Shown piece by piece: positions 14,409 through 16,970 of a DNA stretch of 16,970 nt; the first letter of the stretch is position 1; each line of letters starts with the position of its first letter. The notes below the pieces were generated by a model. The model saw only the letters and a list, made by a program, of their open reading frames with translations, searched no databases and was not told where the DNA came from. The position numbers were made by a program, and so were the translations under genes. The DNA comes from CAYZNE01 sp964461035 (lineage in GTDB: Archaea > Nanobdellota > Nanobdellia > Woesearchaeales > CAYZNE01). Location of the stretch: NCBI GenBank assembly GCA_964461035.1, contig CAYWRI010000025.1:1-16970 (forward strand), read 5' to 3'.

Positions 14409-14426
14409 TTTATAAACATTTATAAA
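14409..14426 (+). promoter_or_regulatory. Twin TATA boxes upstream of tbp
   Basis: Two perfect TTTATAAA sequences at 14409-14416 and 14419-14426 are spaced 10 bp apart, one helical turn. Each is palindromic. Initiation about 25 nt after the second would leave a leader of roughly 35 nt that carries the Shine-Dalgarno GGGGATC (14473-14479) six bases before the ATG. Because the product itself binds TATA, the second box may serve autoregulation (inference). Confidence 0.6.
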
Positions 14427-14485
14427 TGAAAGAGTATTTGCATTTAAAAAGAGGTTGAATCTTAAGTGATTAGGGGATCGATAAA

Positions 14486-15049
14486 ATGACTAAAAATAAT
14501 GAAAAATTTGAAATTCAAAAAATAAATGTTGTTAACATCGTTGTTAGCAGTGATTTGAAACATCCCATTCCTCTTGAGAAGATGGCTGCAACTCTCAGTA
14601 ATACTGAGTATAATCCAGAACAATTTCCTGGTTTAGTTCTAAGAATTAAAGAGCCAAAAACAAGTTCTCTAATATTTAGTTCTGGAAAAATAGTTTGTAC
14701 TGGCGCAAGATGCATTGAGGATGTTGAAAAAGCAATTGTAAAAATCAAAGAAGCAGTAGCTAAAATTGGAATAGTAATAACAATTAAACCAAAAATCGAT
14801 GTTCAGAATCTAGTTGCATCAAGCAGTATTGGCGCAAATCTTAATCTTAATAGTTTAGCAATGAAATTAAGTAACACGGAGTATGAACCCGAACAATTTC
14901 CAGGTCTTGTATACAAACTTATGGATGCAAAAGCAACATTCCTCTTATTTAGTAATGGAAAAGTTGTATGTACTGGAACTAAATCCCGAGAAGAAGTTCA
15001 AATAGCTCTCGAAAAACTCATAGTAAATATCGAAAAAGTTAACAAGTAA
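14486..15049 (+). CDS. tbp: TATA-box-binding protein (TBP)
   Basis: 187 aa general transcription factor that binds box A and recruits TFB and RNA polymerase. Two direct repeats are visible: residues 13-92 and 106-184, with paired blocks LSNTEYNPEQFPGLV / LSNTEYEPEQFPGLV and SSGKIVCTG / SNGKVVCTG. The four intercalating phenylalanines are present (F47, F64, F138, F155). The two repeats are highly similar, as usual for archaea. No acidic C-terminal tail. The start is fixed by GGGGATC six bases upstream. Next gene on the same strand is mcm, 107 bp later. Confidence 0.97.
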   Translation: MTKNNEKFEIQKINVVNIVVSSDLKHPIPLEKMAATLSNTEYNPEQFPGLVLRIKEPKTSSLIFSSGKIVCTGARCIEDVEKAIVKIKEAVAKIGIVITIKPKIDVQNLVASSSIGANLNLNSLAMKLSNTEYEPEQFPGLVYKLMDAKATFLLFSNGKVVCTGTKSREEVQIALEKLIVNIEKVNK

Positions 15050-15059
15050 GCTAGGGATA

Positions 15060-15070
15060 CTTTTATATAG
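15060..15070 (+). promoter_or_regulatory. Candidate box A for mcm
   Basis: CTTTTATATAG lies just after the tbp stop. It would give a leader of about 65 nt before ATG 15157. A nearer weak box (TTTACATATTA, about 15122-15132) would give a nearly leaderless mRNA. The T-rich stretch 15071-15084 may end the tbp transcript. Confidence 0.35.
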
Positions 15071-15156
15071 TTTTATTATTTTCTTAATTCTGTCAAAGAG
15101 TTATACTTATTAGGGTGTAATTTTACATATTAGCTTTGGCTTTAATAAAGATAAAA

Positions 15157-16944
15157 ATGGAAGTTCAAGAACAAATAGATAAATTTCAACAATTTTTCGA
15201 GATGAATTATCTTAAAGAACTTGTTGAAAATGCGAGAAGCGAAATATATTCTATTGAATTTGAATTCAAAGATTTAGCCATTTTTGAACCAGAACTTGCA
15301 GATCTATTAATAGAACATCCTGAAGATACAATTCGTGCAGCTGAATTGTCTCTAGAAAATATTGATTTAGGTCTTGATTCAAAAGTAAATTTTAGAGTAA
15401 GAATTTTTAATCTTCCTAAAGAACAATTTCTATCAATAAGAACTATTAGAAGTAAAAACATAGGTAAATTTATAGAATTAAGTGGTATAGTTCGTCAGAA
15501 ATCGGATGTTCGACCACAAGTAACAAGTGCAGTATTTGAATGTCCAAGTTGTGGAAATAGAATAACTGTTTTACAACTTGATCAAAAATTTAAAGAACCA
15601 ACAAAATGTGGTTGTGGAAGAAAAGGAAAATTTAGATTATTAAGTAAAGAACTTGTTGATGCTCAAAGAATTGTTCTTGAAGAAGCACCTGAAGCAATTG
15701 AAGGAAGTGAGCAACCAAAAAGATTAAGCATCTTTTTAAAATATGATTTAGTCAGTCCAATGTCTGATAAACGAACAAATCCGGGAGCAAAACTTTCGGT
15801 AACTGGTGTTATAAAAGAAATTCCCATAATTATGCGAGACGGAACCAAATCAACTCGATTTGATCTTATTCTTGAAACAAATCATGTTATGCCTGTTCAA
15901 GAATCTTTTTCAGAAATAAAACTTACAAAAAAAGAAATAAAAGAAATTAAAACTTTTTCTAAAGATCCTCAGATGAAAAGTAAAATAGTTGAAAGTATGG
16001 CTCCAACAATATATGGTCATACCGAAATTAAAAAAGCTTTGCTTCTTCAAATGCTTGGTGGTGTAAGAAAAGTAAGAAGTGATGGAACTGTAACTAGGGG
16101 GGATATTCACATTTTGCTTATAGGAGATCCTGGTTGTGGTAAATCTGTTTTATTACAAAGAGTTTCAAAATTAGCGCCAAAAGTAAGATATGTTTCTGGA
16201 AAAGGTGCAAGTGGTGCAGGACTTACCGCAAGTGTTGTAAAAGATGAATTTATCAGAGGTTGGGCTCTTGAAGCGGGTGCTTTAGTTCTTGCAAATCATG
16301 GTTTATGCGCAATAGATGAGTTTGATAAAATGTCAAAAGAAGATACTTCTGCAATGCATGAAGCATTAGAGCAACAAACAGTTACTATTGCAAAAGCAAA
16401 TATTCAGGCAACTCTTAGAGCTCAAACATCAGTTTTAGCAGCTGCAAATCCTAAATTTGATAGGTTTGATCCTTATGAAAGTATAGGAAAACAAATAACT
16501 TTTCCTAGCACAATTCTTAATAGATTTGATTTGATATTTCCAATAAAAGATAAACCTAATAAAGAAGTGGATGAACACTTAGCTAACTTTTTATTGAAAT
16601 TACATCAGACTGGCGAATCAGTTGTAAAGACACCATTAACAACAGAATTTGTAAAAAAATACATTGCATATGCAAAAAGAACATTCAGACCTAGGCTAAG
16701 TGATGAAGCACTTAATGAAATTCAAAGTTATTATGTTAAGATGAGATTATCTGGAACAGAAGATGGAAAGGTTCAGGCTATTGCCATAAGTGCAAGACAA
16801 TTAGAAGGTCTTGTTAGATTAAGCGAAGCATCTGCAAAATTAAGATTGGATACTGTTGTAACAAAAAAAGATGCAAGAGTTGCAATAGAGCTAACTCATT
16901 TTTGTTTATCTGCAATAGGTCTTGATCCCACACAGGAAAAATAG
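15157..16944 (+). CDS. mcm: Replicative helicase MCM, C-terminus cut by an apparent frame break
   Basis: 595 aa from ATG 15157; a TTG at 15136 would add seven residues (MALIKIK) but is less likely. The hexameric 3'-5' replicative helicase is recognisable throughout. N-terminal OB/zinc region: C129, C132, C151, C153 (FECPSCG, KCGCG). AAA+ core: Walker A GDPGCGKS (323-330), Walker B CAIDEF with D387/E388, sensor 1 N431 (AAANP), arginine finger R456 in LNRFD (usual SRFD), sensor 2 region SARQLEGLVRLSEA. The frame stops at 16942 right after FCLSAIGLDPTQEK, where archaeal MCMs continue with a K(I/Y)DID segment and a winged-helix domain. The -1 frame supplies IDIDRFKGGM to the window end. The helicase core is complete; the C-terminal domain is displaced. 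Confidence 0.95.
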   Translation: MEVQEQIDKFQQFFEMNYLKELVENARSEIYSIEFEFKDLAIFEPELADLLIEHPEDTIRAAELSLENIDLGLDSKVNFRVRIFNLPKEQFLSIRTIRSKNIGKFIELSGIVRQKSDVRPQVTSAVFECPSCGNRITVLQLDQKFKEPTKCGCGRKGKFRLLSKELVDAQRIVLEEAPEAIEGSEQPKRLSIFLKYDLVSPMSDKRTNPGAKLSVTGVIKEIPIIMRDGTKSTRFDLILETNHVMPVQESFSEIKLTKKEIKEIKTFSKDPQMKSKIVESMAPTIYGHTEIKKALLLQMLGGVRKVRSDGTVTRGDIHILLIGDPGCGKSVLLQRVSKLAPKVRYVSGKGASGAGLTASVVKDEFIRGWALEAGALVLANHGLCAIDEFDKMSKEDTSAMHEALEQQTVTIAKANIQATLRAQTSVLAAANPKFDRFDPYESIGKQITFPSTILNRFDLIFPIKDKPNKEVDEHLANFLLKLHQTGESVVKTPLTTEFVKKYIAYAKRTFRPRLSDEALNEIQSYYVKMRLSGTEDGKVQAIAISARQLEGLVRLSEASAKLRLDTVVTKKDARVAIELTHFCLSAIGLDPTQEK

Positions 16945-16970
16945 ATATAGATAGATTTAAAGGGGGAATG
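16941..16970 (+). other. -1 frame continuation of MCM C-terminal extension
   Basis: Starting from the last A of the A5 run (16937-16941), the -1 frame reads IDIDRFKGGM with no stop to the edge. This fits the segment that joins the MCM lid to the winged helix. Either one A is missing (sequencing error or true mutation), or the ribosome slips back one base at AAA before TAG. Confidence 0.7.

Noticed and set aside
15136..15156. TTG start for mcm adding MALIKIK
   Set aside because: The ATG at 15157 begins the part that resembles MCM N-termini, and no ribosome site is well placed for the TTG.
15207..15461. Minus-strand open frames inside mcm (also 15663-15848 and 15910-16110)
   Set aside because: They are shadows of a strongly conserved plus-strand gene, with no promoter or family match.
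16962..16970. GGGGGAATG as ribosome site plus start of a separate gene after mcm
   Set aside because: Only two bases separate the G-run from ATG, and the -1 frame through this site reads as MCM continuation.
1..16970. tRNA, rRNA, CRISPR array, transposase or attachment site
   Set aside because: No T-loop/anticodon patterns, no regularly spaced repeats, no transposase motifs or terminal inverted repeats were seen.

Overview
The window is A+T-rich DNA with closely packed genes and looks archaeal. Three things show this: a two-repeat TATA-binding protein, an archaeal-type MCM helicase, and promoters of the form A-rich BRE plus TTTATA/TTTATAAA about 25-33 nt before the start codon, several of which would make leaderless mRNAs. 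RHS-core and YkuD proteins with bacterial-style exported architecture, together with the base composition, suggest an uncultivated DPANN-like lineage (for example Woesearchaeota/Pacearchaeota). That placement is inference. A run of 10 Ns at 6383-6392 is an assembly join, so synteny across it is unproven.

Left block (98-5269, all minus strand): a glycogen-type polysaccharide operon read right to left. It runs GT4 glycosyltransferase, GH57 alpha-amylase-like hydrolase, two related small DUF5752-like proteins with lysine-rich tails, then a eukaryotic-type GT3 glycogen synthase. The genes are close or overlap by 4 bp and carry Shine-Dalgarno sites. A 325-bp gene-free stretch (5270-5594) with TATA-like and hairpin elements separates this operon from a TrmJ-like tRNA 2'-O-methyltransferase (minus).

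Middle block (6445-11687), beyond the gap: an exported L,D-transpeptidase (YkuD) with a TPR-like C-terminus converges on an exported protein that joins an RHS-core segment to a caspase/CHAT-like domain. Next come a small orphan gene, a site-2 protease (M50 with PDZ), a divergently transcribed protein consisting only of an asparaginase/GatD C-terminal domain, and another orphan gene.

Right block (11799-16970): a minus-strand TspO - pyrimidine-dimer DNA glycosylase - DUF1295 cassette that may relate to light or UV, an orphan protein, then plus-strand tbp and mcm. The mcm reading frame stops right after the AAA+ lid, but the -1 frame continues with the expected start of the MCM C-terminal extension (IDIDRFKGGM) to the window edge. 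This indicates a one-base frame break in an A5 run, or recoding.

The most interesting items are the RHS-CHAT protein and its L,D-transpeptidase neighbour, the mcm frame break, the twin DUF5752 proteins in the glycogen operon, the twin TATA boxes before tbp, and the lone asparaginase C-domain. No tRNA, rRNA, CRISPR array or transposase was seen.
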